Source: Micavibrio sp.
GTDB taxonomy: Bacteria; Pseudomonadota; Alphaproteobacteria; Micavibrionales; Micavibrionaceae
DNA length: 54,844 nucleotides
Reading direction: 5' to 3'
Assembly (NCBI GenBank): GCA_030824805.1
Contig: JAPJRC010000009.1
Coordinates: 1-54,844, forward strand
Shown here: piece by piece, positions 33,896 to 42,771 of the stretch
How positions within the stretch are numbered: position 1 is the stretch's first letter
Layout: the number at the start of each line of letters is the position of its first letter
Notes under the pieces: model-generated
Database searches by the model: none
What the model saw: only the letters and a program-made list of their open reading frames with translations
What the model was told of the DNA's origin: nothing
Made by a program: the position numbers and the translations under genes

Positions 33896-35902
33896 TTAGT
33901 CGTTATAGCGCATCTTGTAGGTTTCGCTGCCGATCGGCGCCGTATCTGTCGGCGTGCCTTTGATATCCGGTGCCTGTTGCTGCATCGGGTTGGCACCGTT
34001 GTCGCCGCTGCCTATCAGGCGCCCCAGAAGATCCTGGAAGCTGAATTCGGAAGACACGTTCGTGATGCTGTAATACTTCTTCGCCGGTTTCGTCATCGCC
34101 GTCGTCATGATCTCGCGCCACACAGGGGCAGGGACCATGCCGCCTGTCACGCGTTTCATGGGCGAGTTGTCGTCGTTGCCGACCCACACCGCGCCAACAT
34201 AACTGTTGGTGAATCCGATGAACCATGCATCGCGGAATTCCTGTGACGTTCCGGTTTTACCGGCCGCCATCCATGGGCCTTGCGCTGCTGTGCCCGTTCC
34301 TTGCTGTACAACCGATTGCATCATGCCCGTGATCTGGTAGACGAGGCCGCGCGAGACAACCTGACGCGCTGAACGTTCGCTCGGCTGTTCGTAGACGGTT
34401 TCGCCTTTGCTGTTCTTGATGGACACGATGGCAAAGGGTTCCACCGCAACACCGCCGCGGCCAATCGTGGCATAGGCCGTTGCCATTTCCATCATCGGAA
34501 CGCCCGATGCGCCGAGTGCGAGCGACAGGTTCGGCTCCAGCTCCGCCGTGATACCAAGGCGGCGGGAAAGGCCGATCACTTCCTGCGGTCCGACATCCTG
34601 CATCAACTGCACCGAGATGGTGTTGAGCGAGCGGGTAAGCGCCTGCGTCAGCGTCACTTCGCCGTAATATTCGTGGCCGTAGTTTTGCGGTGTGTAACCG
34701 TTGATCGAGATCGGCGCATCCATGATGGTGGAATTCGGATTCCATCCATGCTCCAGCGCGCTCAGGTAAACGATCGGCTTGAACGACGAACCTGGGGAAC
34801 GCAGCGCGTTTGTCACGCGGTTATATTCGCTAAGACCGTAATCGCGTCCGCCGACCATGGCGACGACGGCGCCGTCCAGTGTCATCACAACGGCAGCGCC
34901 TTGTGTGAGCTTGTAGCTTTCACCATAGGTTAGCACGGCTTTGGTGATCGCGGCTTCGGCCGTTGCCTGCACGTCTTTATCCAGCGTGGTTTGCACCACG
35001 ATATCTTCTTCGGGAAGGCCCATCACGGCTTCTACTTGCGTCACGATGTAATCCGTGAAGTAACGGATCGTGTCACCGGAGGATGGTTTGCGCGGCGGCG
35101 CGGGCGGCATGTTGTCGAGCTTTTTGAATTCGCCATCGTCGAGGAAGCCAGCATCTTTCATTGCGGCCAGAACAACGCGTGTGCGCTGGGCGGACAGGCT
35201 GGGGTTGCTCGACGGCGAATAGCGCGACGGCGCTTTCAAAAGGCCAGCAATCGTTGCGGCCTCGCGTATCGTCAGTTGCTTGGCGGACTTGTTGTAATAA
35301 ACGCGTGCCGCTGCATCGATACCGTAAGCGCCCGAACCCAGATAGACGCGGTTAAGGTAGGCGCTAAGGATTTCGTCTTTGGTCAGTTTTGTTTCCAGCC
35401 ACACGGCAAGCATGGCTTCCTGGATTTTACGTTTCAGCGTGCGCTCACGTGAAAGGAACAGGTTTTTGGCAAGCTGCTGTGTGATGGTCGATCCGCCCTG
35501 CACGAAACCGCCGCGCACAATGTTCACGCCAAACGCACGGATAATACCGAGCGGGTCGATCCCGAAATGGTAATAGAAGCGTCTGTCTTCGGTGGCGAGG
35601 ATCGCTTCGGTCACATGCTTGGGCAATTCCTTCACGTTTACCGTTTCGCCTTTGATATCGCCGTAGCGGTCGATCACCGTGCCGTCATTGGCAAGGATCG
35701 TTATCGTCGGGCGGCGTTCGAAAATCATCTGCTCGGTGATATCGGGAAGTTCGCGCGCGAACCATGCGAGCGTGAGGCCGAGGATCAGTGCGAACCACAG
35801 GCCCAGCACGAACATCCACTTGATTGCTCCGCCTATGAATGTGCCCATGCCGCCGTTGTCTTTCTTCTTGGCTTTTGATTTCTTTTTACTGGTCTTTGCC
35901 AT
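33896..35902 (-). CDS. mrcA: Penicillin-binding protein 1A (GT51 transglycosylase/transpeptidase)
   Basis: A class A PBP of 668 residues. A lysine-rich cytoplasmic N-terminus is followed by one transmembrane segment at about 25-48. The GT51 domain shows ATEDRRFYYHFGIDPLG and GGSTITQQLAKNLFLS. The transpeptidase domain has SSFK in GSSFKPIVYL as the catalytic S-x-x-K, SLN, and KTGTSQE. The start at 35902 is chosen because MAKTSKKK begins the basic tail; the open frame extends to 35971. It builds and crosslinks peptidoglycan and is convergent with the unknown gene at 33298. Confidence 0.95.
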   Translation of the reverse strand: MAKTSKKKSKAKKKDNGGMGTFIGGAIKWMFVLGLWFALILGLTLAWFARELPDITEQMIFERRPTITILANDGTVIDRYGDIKGETVNVKELPKHVTEAILATEDRRFYYHFGIDPLGIIRAFGVNIVRGGFVQGGSTITQQLAKNLFLSRERTLKRKIQEAMLAVWLETKLTKDEILSAYLNRVYLGSGAYGIDAAARVYYNKSAKQLTIREAATIAGLLKAPSRYSPSSNPSLSAQRTRVVLAAMKDAGFLDDGEFKKLDNMPPAPPRKPSSGDTIRYFTDYIVTQVEAVMGLPEEDIVVQTTLDKDVQATAEAAITKAVLTYGESYKLTQGAAVVMTLDGAVVAMVGGRDYGLSEYNRVTNALRSPGSSFKPIVYLSALEHGWNPNSTIMDAPISINGYTPQNYGHEYYGEVTLTQALTRSLNTISVQLMQDVGPQEVIGLSRRLGITAELEPNLSLALGASGVPMMEMATAYATIGRGGVAVEPFAIVSIKNSKGETVYEQPSERSARQVVSRGLVYQITGMMQSVVQQGTGTAAQGPWMAAGKTGTSQEFRDAWFIGFTNSYVGAVWVGNDDNSPMKRVTGGMVPAPVWREIMTTAMTKPAKKYYSITNVSSEFSFQDLLGRLIGSGDNGANPMQQQAPDIKGTPTDTAPIGSETYKMRYND

Positions 35903-36006
35903 GTAACTAACTGTAACTCTTTGCCCGCGCTTGTTCTTTTCGCCAGAAATGATGGCGAGATCATGACGCATTTCTTAAGGATTTACGCCTGAAAAGTCCA
36001 GATCCC

Positions 36007-37434
36007 TTATAGCAGGACCAGCGTTGCCAGTCCCAAAAATGCGAAGAATCCGACCGTGTCGGTGATAGCGGTCAGGAAAATCGAGGAGGAAATGGCGGGG
36101 TCTTGCCCGAACTTGTTCAAAAGAATGGGAATTCCCGCTCCAAACAGACCCGCACAGATCAGGTTGATAACAAGCGCCATGGCGATAACCCCGCCAAGCG
36201 CCCAGTTCTGGAACCATAAAGCGGCAATGCTGCCCACGAGTATGGCGAACAGGCAGCCGTTGATGAAACCGACAATGCCTTCCTTGGCGATGGCGCGAAC
36301 GGCGTTGGAATCCGAAAGCTCGCGCATGGCGATGGCGCGGACGGCAACGGCGAGTGCCTGCGTGCCCGCATTTCCGCCCATACCCGCGACGATGGGCATC
36401 AATGCGGCGAGGGCGACAACCTTTTCGATAGTGGCGCCAAAAAAGGAAACCACGCTGGCGGCAATAAACGCTGTGATCAAATTGACGAACAGCCATTTGA
36501 AGCGCGACCCGCTCGTGGAAAGCACCGCGCGGTACAAGTCGCTTTCCTCAACGCCGGCGAGTTTCAGGATGTCTTCCTGCGCTTCTTCGTCGATAACGTC
36601 GATAACGTCGTCGATGGTGATAACGCCGACCAGGCGTCCGTCTTCGTCCACGACAGGGGCGGAGCCAAGGTCTTCGCGGCGGAAGATGTGCGCAACCTCT
36701 TCCTGGTCCATCGTGGCCGGAATGGTGTGTATGTCTTCGCGCGCAATCTCGTTGATTTTTTCCGAACGCTTGGCACGGACAAGTTTGTTGAGCGGGATTT
36801 CTCCAACCACGTGATAATAGGGGTCGATCACGATCAGGTCGTAGAAATCATCCGGAATTTCATCGGCGGCGGCGCGCAGGTAATCGATGGTTTTTCCCAC
36901 CGTCCAGAATTGCGGAATGGCCACGTATTCCCGTTGCATCAGACGGCCTGCGGATTCTTCCGGATAGCTAAGACCTTCTTCCAGCGCGAGCCTGTTCTTG
37001 GCGGAGAGGAAGCGCAAAACTTCTTTCTGGAACACAGGGTCCAGATCGAGGATCAGGTCGAGCGCGTCGTCTGAATCCAGTTCGGACAAAATCTTTGCCA
37101 CGGCTTGCGGCGGCATGTCGGAAAGGATCGCCTCGCGCAACTCGTAATCGAGGTGCGAGTACACCAGCGGGTCGATAAGGTCCGAATATTTGTCGAGGAA
37201 TATCTGACGCGCTTCGCGGTCGATCTTGTGAAACAGTTCGGCGATATCCGGCTCGGAAAGGTCGCTGAGCAATTCTTTCAAACGCGTTACATCATCCGCA
37301 TCGAGTGCCGCATCCACTTCCGCGATGATCACGTCACTGAGCGAGAAACCATCGTCGATGGTTTCTTCGCGTTCGGTCACGTTATCCGCTCCCCTTTCGT
37401 TTGAAAGAGGATGAAGCTCGTCGCTCATGGACAT
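36007..37434 (-). CDS. mgtE: Magnesium transporter MgtE
   Basis: A 475-residue Mg2+ channel. The N-terminal helical domain (about 20-140) is rich in acidic residues, two CBS domains follow (about 145-275, with IDDVIDVIDEEAQEDILKLAGVEE at the end), and five transmembrane helices occupy about 310-475. MPIVAGMGGNAGTQALAVAVRA is the pore signature. A 9-base gap separates it from maeB, so it shares an operon with it. No magnesium-sensing leader is possible here because the coding regions abut. Confidence 0.96.
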   Translation of the reverse strand: MSMSDELHPLSNERGADNVTEREETIDDGFSLSDVIIAEVDAALDADDVTRLKELLSDLSEPDIAELFHKIDREARQIFLDKYSDLIDPLVYSHLDYELREAILSDMPPQAVAKILSELDSDDALDLILDLDPVFQKEVLRFLSAKNRLALEEGLSYPEESAGRLMQREYVAIPQFWTVGKTIDYLRAAADEIPDDFYDLIVIDPYYHVVGEIPLNKLVRAKRSEKINEIAREDIHTIPATMDQEEVAHIFRREDLGSAPVVDEDGRLVGVITIDDVIDVIDEEAQEDILKLAGVEESDLYRAVLSTSGSRFKWLFVNLITAFIAASVVSFFGATIEKVVALAALMPIVAGMGGNAGTQALAVAVRAIAMRELSDSNAVRAIAKEGIVGFINGCLFAILVGSIAALWFQNWALGGVIAMALVINLICAGLFGAGIPILLNKFGQDPAISSSIFLTAITDTVGFFAFLGLATLVLL

Positions 37435-37443
37435 CCCCGTTTA

Positions 37444-39777
37444 TCAGGCGGCGTTTTTACTCTTTTTAGGCTGCGTCTGGCTCTGCGCCGGATCGTCGTC
37501 GTTCTTGCAGGCTTGCACCGCGACGCTGGCAATCGCCGAAACGTTCATGATGCCGCGTGCGGTTACCGACGGGGTCAGGATATAGGAAGGTTTCGAAACC
37601 CCCAAGAGCATAGGACCGATCGGAATACCTTCTCCCAAGACTTTTAACAGGTTGAAGGAGATATTGGCCGCTTCGAGGTTCGGCATGATGAGCAGGTTTG
37701 CTTCGCCTTTGAGGGTCGAATGGGGCATAAGGCTCTTACGGATCGTCTCGTCCAGGGCCGTATCGGCATGCATTTCACCATCTATTTCAAGGCTCGGGTC
37801 GCGTTGTTTGATGTCAATGGTTGCGGCACGCATCTTATAGGCGCTGCCCCCCTTGTGGGATCCGAAGTTTGAATAAGAGAGCAGGGCGACTTTCGGAATG
37901 ATACCGAAACGGCGAATTTCTTCGGCCGCCATCAGGGTCATTTCCGAAATTTGCGAAATGCTCGGGTCAGGGTTCACATGCGTGTCGCAGATGAAGAATA
38001 TACCCTTTGGAAGCAGTATGGCGCGGAGTGCTGCAGCCGTTTCAACCCCGGGTTTCAGTCCGATGATATCCACGACATGCTTCATATGCTCCTGGAATTC
38101 GCCGACGCAGCCGCAGACGATGGAATCCGCCTGTCCCAGATGAACCATAAGTGCACCAATGATCGTTGTGTTGGTGCGGACTGCGAGTTTTGCCACGGCA
38201 GGCGTGATGCCCTTGCGTTCCATCATGCCGTGATAGGCTTCCCAGTATTGTTTGTAACGCGGGTCGTCCTGCGGATCTACCAGTTCGAAATCCTTGCCTT
38301 CTTCCATGCGCAGGCGCAGACGTTTGACGCGGGTCGTGACGACTTCGCGGCGGCCAATAATAATCGGGGAACAAACTTTTTCGTCGACGGCCATCTGGAC
38401 GGCGCGCAAGACGTGGTCTTCTTCGCCTTCACAATAGACGATGCGCTTGGGGCTTTCTTTTGCGTGAGAGAACAACGGACGCATAACCATCGTGGAGCGT
38501 GCGAAGTTTTGTTGTAGTTTTTCGCGATACGCTTCCCAATCCTTGATCGGGCGCGTGGCGACGCCGGAATCCATAGCGGCTTTGGCTACGGCCATCGGCA
38601 GTTCGGTGATAAGACGTGAATCGAAAGGTTTCGGGATCATGTAGGTCGGGCCGAATTCAAGCGTTTCTTGCGGGTAAGCGGCCATGACTTCGTCGGTCGC
38701 TTCGCGGCGGGCCAGGGCGGCAATCGCTTTCACGCACGCGACTTTCATTTCCTCGTTGATAGCGGTGGCGCCGACATCGAGCGCGCCGCGGAAAATGAAC
38801 GGGAAGCAGAGAACATTGTTCACCTGGTTCGGGAAGTCGGAACGGCCCGTGCAGACGATGGCGTCGGGCTTACCTTTGCGGGCTTCTTCCGGCATGATTT
38901 CCGGCGTCGGGTTCGAGAGCGCCATGATCAACGGGGCATCCGCCATGGTTTTTACGTCATCGGCTTTGAGGACGTTCGGGCCGGACAGGCCGAGGAATAT
39001 GTCCGCGCCTTCCAGCGCATCGGCCAGCGTGCGTGCGTTTGTGGCGTTTGCAAACTTTTCTTTGTAGGGATCCATACCTTCGGTGCGGCCCTTGTATACA
39101 ACGCCTTTTCTGTCGCAGACGATGATGTTGTCTTTGGGCAGGCCCAGCTCATGCAGCAGCGTCAAACACGCGAGAGCGGAAGCGCCCGCGCCGTTGGCGA
39201 CAAGTTTTACATCCGTTATCTTGCGGCCTTTGAGTTCCAGCCAGTTGAGGAACGCGGCCGATACGATGATGGCCGTGCCGTGCTGGTCGTCATGGAAGAC
39301 CGGAATTTTCATGCGCTCGCGCAGGCGGCGCTCGATCTCGAAACATTCCGGCGCCTTGATGTCTTCCAGGTTGATACCGCCAAAGGAAGGCTCGAGACGG
39401 GCCACGCATTCCACGAACGCGTCTATGTCTTTTTCATCAACCTCGATATCGAAGGAATCGATATTGGCGAATTTTTTGAAGAGAACCGATTTGCCTTCCA
39501 TCACCGGTTTCGATGCCAGCGCGCCGATGTCGCCGAGGCCGAGAACGGCCGTACCGTTGGAAATGACCGCTACGATGTTTCCGCGGCTGGTGTAGTCGAG
39601 CGCCTTGCTGGGATCTTTTTCAATTTCGAGGCAGGGAACGGCAACGCCGGGCGAGTAAGCAAGAGAGAGATCGCGCTGTGTCGCGAGGCTCGTCGTCGGC
39701 TTGATGGAAATTTTCCCGGGCGTAGGCTTCCGGTGATATTCCAGTGCTGCTTCGCGGAGATCGTTGTCGTCAGACAT
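37444..39777 (-). CDS. maeB: NADP-dependent malic enzyme with phosphotransacetylase-like domain MaeB
   Basis: A 777-residue fusion, the usual form in proteobacteria. The malic N-terminal domain (about 1-150) and NAD(P)-binding domain (about 160-400) carry SLAYSPGVAVPCLEIEKD, VISNGTAVLGLGDIGALASKPVMEGK and VANGAGASALACL. The C-terminal PTA_PTB domain (about 430-760), with IGALMVHLGQADSIVCG and NLLIMPNLEAANI, is thought to be regulatory. It decarboxylates malate to pyruvate with NADPH. AAGG lies 7 bases before its ATG. Confidence 0.97.
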   Translation of the reverse strand: MSDDNDLREAALEYHRKPTPGKISIKPTTSLATQRDLSLAYSPGVAVPCLEIEKDPSKALDYTSRGNIVAVISNGTAVLGLGDIGALASKPVMEGKSVLFKKFANIDSFDIEVDEKDIDAFVECVARLEPSFGGINLEDIKAPECFEIERRLRERMKIPVFHDDQHGTAIIVSAAFLNWLELKGRKITDVKLVANGAGASALACLTLLHELGLPKDNIIVCDRKGVVYKGRTEGMDPYKEKFANATNARTLADALEGADIFLGLSGPNVLKADDVKTMADAPLIMALSNPTPEIMPEEARKGKPDAIVCTGRSDFPNQVNNVLCFPFIFRGALDVGATAINEEMKVACVKAIAALARREATDEVMAAYPQETLEFGPTYMIPKPFDSRLITELPMAVAKAAMDSGVATRPIKDWEAYREKLQQNFARSTMVMRPLFSHAKESPKRIVYCEGEEDHVLRAVQMAVDEKVCSPIIIGRREVVTTRVKRLRLRMEEGKDFELVDPQDDPRYKQYWEAYHGMMERKGITPAVAKLAVRTNTTIIGALMVHLGQADSIVCGCVGEFQEHMKHVVDIIGLKPGVETAAALRAILLPKGIFFICDTHVNPDPSISQISEMTLMAAEEIRRFGIIPKVALLSYSNFGSHKGGSAYKMRAATIDIKQRDPSLEIDGEMHADTALDETIRKSLMPHSTLKGEANLLIMPNLEAANISFNLLKVLGEGIPIGPMLLGVSKPSYILTPSVTARGIMNVSAIASVAVQACKNDDDPAQSQTQPKKSKNAA

Positions 39778-39792
39778 TTTAAAAAACCTTAT

Positions 39793-40461
39793 CTATCCAA
39801 TAGTGAAAGGGTTGAAGTTCGTGTTTGTGTCATAATGGTCTTCGTGTTCAGCCCATTTGAGCTTTCTTACGATGAAAAGTGTCAAAGGCAAGGCGATAAT
39901 TTCCCAGGCAACCTTGGCCGCCCACATGGATGCGCCAATCGTGATCAATTCCTGAAAGGCAAATACGCCCGTAAACGCGATCGCCATGAAAATCACTGTG
40001 TCCACCGCTTCGCCGGCGATGGTGGAAACCACAAAACGCAGCCCCATGCTTTTGCCCTGCGAGGCGATCTTCATTTTGGCGACAATATAGGAATTGATGA
40101 ACTCGCCGCAAAAATAGGCGATTGCGCTGGCGAAAGCGATGCGCGGTACGACACCCAGCGTCACGGCGTATCCTTCCTGCCCATCCCACATCGTGCTCGG
40201 CGGTATGGCAACGGCCAGCGTGTAGAATACGCTCATCAAAATCAGCGCGGCAAAACCTGTCCATATAACGCGGCGCGCGGCGGCGTAGCCGTAGACTTCG
40301 GTAAGTATGTCGTTGAACAAATAGGCGAGGGGGAAAATAATAGTGCCCGCCGTGAGGGTGAGCGGGCCAAGGTCAAAGACTTTGCTTTCAAGCGTGTTGG
40401 AAATCAGCAGCGTGGCGGTGAAAAGGCCCGTAATGGGTATGAGATATTTATACTCCCTCAT
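39793..40461 (-). CDS. Queuosine precursor transporter (YhhQ/VUT family)
   Basis: A 222-residue membrane protein with about six hydrophobic segments, starting MREYKYLIPITGLFTATLLISN. The conserved motifs IFPLAYLFNDILTEVYGYAAARRVIW and FIVSTIAGEAVDTVIFM-type segment (VVSTIAGEAVDTVIF) are those of the VUT family, which imports preQ0 or preQ1 for tRNA queuosine synthesis. It lies 10 bases after fkbM and 15 before maeB, so the run appears cotranscribed. Confidence 0.9.
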   Translation of the reverse strand: MREYKYLIPITGLFTATLLISNTLESKVFDLGPLTLTAGTIIFPLAYLFNDILTEVYGYAAARRVIWTGFAALILMSVFYTLAVAIPPSTMWDGQEGYAVTLGVVPRIAFASAIAYFCGEFINSYIVAKMKIASQGKSMGLRFVVSTIAGEAVDTVIFMAIAFTGVFAFQELITIGASMWAAKVAWEIIALPLTLFIVRKLKWAEHEDHYDTNTNFNPFTIG

Positions 40462-40471
40462 TTCCGCACCC

Positions 40472-41083
40472 CTAAAACCAGTCCGTGTAAATTCGATCTT
40501 TATACGGAGACTGGTCGATCTTTTTGGCTAGGGCTTCACCTTTTTCCCGAAACTCAGGATATTTTTTTTCGTGCGTCTCCAATAGAATAGTATCAATTTT
40601 TCCGGCGTTTTCTAAAACATGGTCCATGATGTCATACTCACCACCCTCAATATCGATTTTTAGCAGACGTATGCGCGGGTGATTCTTGAGAACCGTTTTA
40701 ATATCGACTGTGCCAACTTCAACATAATCACTTGAGAGATTACTTTTTTCGGATTTCAGCGACGACGCCTGCGAGAATCCTATTTCAGATTTTTTGTGAT
40801 CGTTGTGAAGGAATAATTTTGAGATTTCTTCGCGGTCAGACACTGCTGCCTCGATAAGATGGGCGTTATTGTAGTTTGAAATCCTTGCCTTCAGTGCCTG
40901 AAAAGCATGCGGATTGGGCTCATATGCATACACATGGGCCTTTTTGCAAAGGAAATACTCGCTTACATCGCCGATATTGGCGCCAAGATCTATGACAACA
41001 TCGCCAGGTTTGATGTCAAACCGGCGCAGATATTTGTACTGGGGATAAAAGATATGCTTAAAAGCGGTTTTTAGCTGTCGCAT
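40472..41083 (-). CDS. FkbM family SAM-dependent methyltransferase
   Basis: A 203-residue methyltransferase of the FkbM family. The SAM-binding motif VVIDLGANIGDVSEYF is near residue 30, the acidic YAYEPNP follows, and LLKIDIEGGEYDIM is the second FkbM signature. Substrates are usually sugars or lipids of surface polysaccharides, so the target here is open. AGAGGG precedes the ATG. The gene is visibly richer in A/T than maeB and mgtE. It begins 50 bases after the 3' end of tRNA-Leu on the same strand. Confidence 0.9.
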   Translation of the reverse strand: MRQLKTAFKHIFYPQYKYLRRFDIKPGDVVIDLGANIGDVSEYFLCKKAHVYAYEPNPHAFQALKARISNYNNAHLIEAAVSDREEISKLFLHNDHKKSEIGFSQASSLKSEKSNLSSDYVEVGTVDIKTVLKNHPRIRLLKIDIEGGEYDIMDHVLENAGKIDTILLETHEKKYPEFREKGEALAKKIDQSPYKDRIYTDWF

Positions 41084-41132
41084 GTATCCCTCTGATAAGA
41101 ATTAACACCCAACACCTTTCCTTGTGGAAAAG

Positions 41133-41219
41133 TGGTGCGCCCAAGAAGACTCGAACTTCCACGGGATTTCTCCCATAACGACCTCAACGTTACGCGTCTA
41201 CCAATTCCGCCATGGGCGC
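41133..41219 (-). tRNA. tRNA-Leu (GAG)
   Basis: Read on the minus strand, the 87-nt tRNA begins GCGCCCA and ends TGGGCGC-A-CCA with the CCA encoded. The D-arm GCGGAATTGGTAGACGC, the anticodon stem TAACG/CGTTA around TTGAGGT (anticodon GAG), a long variable arm GGGAGAAATCCC, and the T-arm with TTCGAGT are all visible. The long variable arm fits a class II tRNA. I see no terminator before fkbM. Confidence 0.95.
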
Positions 41220-41454
41220 GGGATTTTGTCTTTTTAAGACAGAGGTTTCCTATCAAAACGAAAGGCCCGGGGCAAGCCCGTCCCTCGCTGCGATGCGAGA
41301 TATCTAGAGATTTGGAATGGCCGCGTCAACAAGAGGTTTTTGATATACGAATTTTATAATCAACGGGGCAGCGTTTAATTCCGCATTATAAATTCTATGT
41401 AAAATAAAAAAGGGCGCCCTGTTCAAATGCTGTTTGGCCCGCTACATAAGAGCC

Positions 41455-42078
41455 ATGGAGATCAAAACATCCGGACAACCAGTTGAATATCCCGAGGCGG
41501 TCGCCGCCATGGAGGCGCGTGTCGCTGCCATTCGTGGTGGAGATGCGTCGGACCATTTGTGGCTTCTGGAACACCCGCCGCTGTACACGGCGGGGACGAG
41601 CGCCAAACCATCCGATCTTCTGGATGCCCGTTTTCCGGTTTTTGAAACCGGTCGCGGCGGCGAACACACCTATCACGGCCCGGGACAGCGTGTAGGATAT
41701 GTAATGCTTGATCTTAAAAAACGACAGCAAGCACCTGATATTAAAAAATATGTATGTAATTTGGAAGAGTGGGTGATCCGTTCGTTGGCGCATTTTGATG
41801 TCATCGGGGAGCGCCGTACAGGCAGGGTTGGAATCTGGGTGAGGCACGACAACACGGAGTCGAAAATCGCTGCCATCGGTGTTCGTATTCGTCACTGGGT
41901 GACCTATCATGGCGTGGCGGTAAACCTGAACCCCGACCTGACGCATTTCGGGGGCATCGTCCCTTGTGGAATCAGTGAGTTCGGTGTGACATCGCTTCAT
42001 GCGCTTGGAAAAAACGTGACCATGGCCGATCTCGATCAGGCCCTTGTTACGGAATTCAAAAACGTATTTCCGGTGTAA
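41455..42078 (+). CDS. lipB: Lipoyl(octanoyl) transferase LipB
   Basis: Moves octanoyl groups from ACP to lipoate-dependent proteins. The 207-residue protein has RGGEHTYHGPGQRVGY, K137 (ESKIAAIGVR) and the catalytic C171 (IVPCGISEFGVTSL), the usual Lys/Cys pair. The start at 41455 is chosen; an upstream start at 41434 is weaker. The 235 bases before it, between the tRNA and lipB, hold no gene; they include TATAAT at 41355-41360 and a perfect AGGGCGCCCT palindrome at 41411-41420 that might be regulatory. One base separates its stop from the convergent gene. Confidence 0.95.
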   Translation: MEIKTSGQPVEYPEAVAAMEARVAAIRGGDASDHLWLLEHPPLYTAGTSAKPSDLLDARFPVFETGRGGEHTYHGPGQRVGYVMLDLKKRQQAPDIKKYVCNLEEWVIRSLAHFDVIGERRTGRVGIWVRHDNTESKIAAIGVRIRHWVTYHGVAVNLNPDLTHFGGIVPCGISEFGVTSLHALGKNVTMADLDQALVTEFKNVFPV

Positions 42079-42079
42079 A

Positions 42080-42691
42080 TCAGGGGTGGTTTGCCGGCGC
42101 TGCGGAATTGTAGTTCCCGTTTAACATGGCCTTGTAGCGTTCGGGTATCTTAACCGGAACATCGAACGTTTCAAAGAATGTCCGGCTTTCCCGGATAAAT
42201 ACGTAGATTTCGTCCAGGGATTCGGCGAATTTGGTCCGCTCGCGCGCGATTGCAAGGCGATCTTTTGGCGTTATTTCCTGAGCATGATCGTTGGTCCACT
42301 GCTCGATACTGCCGATAATGCGATTACAGGCCGCTATAACATTTTCGCCGGAATGCGTCACATGGCTGTATTGGCTTCCATGATGTTCCATCGTGCTGAG
42401 CAGGAATGTTTTTTGCAAAGCGCTTTCGTCTGATTTGGGGCTCTGTTGTTTCAAAGCTTCCTTAAGATGCATAAGGAGATGGTTGATCGAATTGTTCGTC
42501 TCGCCCATAAGGCCGAAATGACCGACAAGCCTGTTGACCTCGTCCTCCGGCGTTTCCATTTTCCGCATGTAAGGGCTGATAAGCTTGGCCAAATTCTGCG
42601 CGCTTTCATAGAAACGGTGAAAAGGGCTGTTCTCTTCCAGAGTAACTTCCCGTGCGCGTTCCATCAGCTGTTTGGTGTTTTGGACAAACAT
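42080..42691 (-). CDS. Conserved hypothetical helical protein, 203 residues
   Basis: I do not recognise this protein. It is soluble and almost entirely helical, with MRKMETPEDEVNRLVGHFGLMGETNNSINHLLMHLKEAL, a histidine-rich MEHHGSQYSHVTHS in the middle, and a FIRESRTFFETFDVPVKIPERYKAML region near the end. The histidine cluster could bind a metal but that is not shown. It is convergent with lipB, and an AT-rich 80-base gap separates it from the amidohydrolase upstream. Confidence 0.7.
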   Translation of the reverse strand: MFVQNTKQLMERAREVTLEENSPFHRFYESAQNLAKLISPYMRKMETPEDEVNRLVGHFGLMGETNNSINHLLMHLKEALKQQSPKSDESALQKTFLLSTMEHHGSQYSHVTHSGENVIAACNRIIGSIEQWTNDHAQEITPKDRLAIARERTKFAESLDEIYVFIRESRTFFETFDVPVKIPERYKAMLNGNYNSAAPANHP

Positions 42692-42771
42692 ACAGCTTAT
42701 TATTCATAAATTTTAGAAAACGGCAAAATTTATTCTAATGTGTTCGGAACTTTTTATTGGATTATTATGCG

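Noticed and set aside
37435..37443. Magnesium riboswitch before mgtE
   Set aside because: Only 9 bases separate it from maeB, too few for a leader.
38668..40590. A 640-codon open frame on the plus strand opposite maeB and the queuosine transporter
   Set aside because: The minus strand carries clear enzyme motifs throughout; the long antisense frame is a by-product of codon bias and has no recognisable domain.
41084..41132. Integration (att) site at the tRNA-Leu 3' end
   Set aside because: No second copy of the tRNA end and no integrase were seen nearby.
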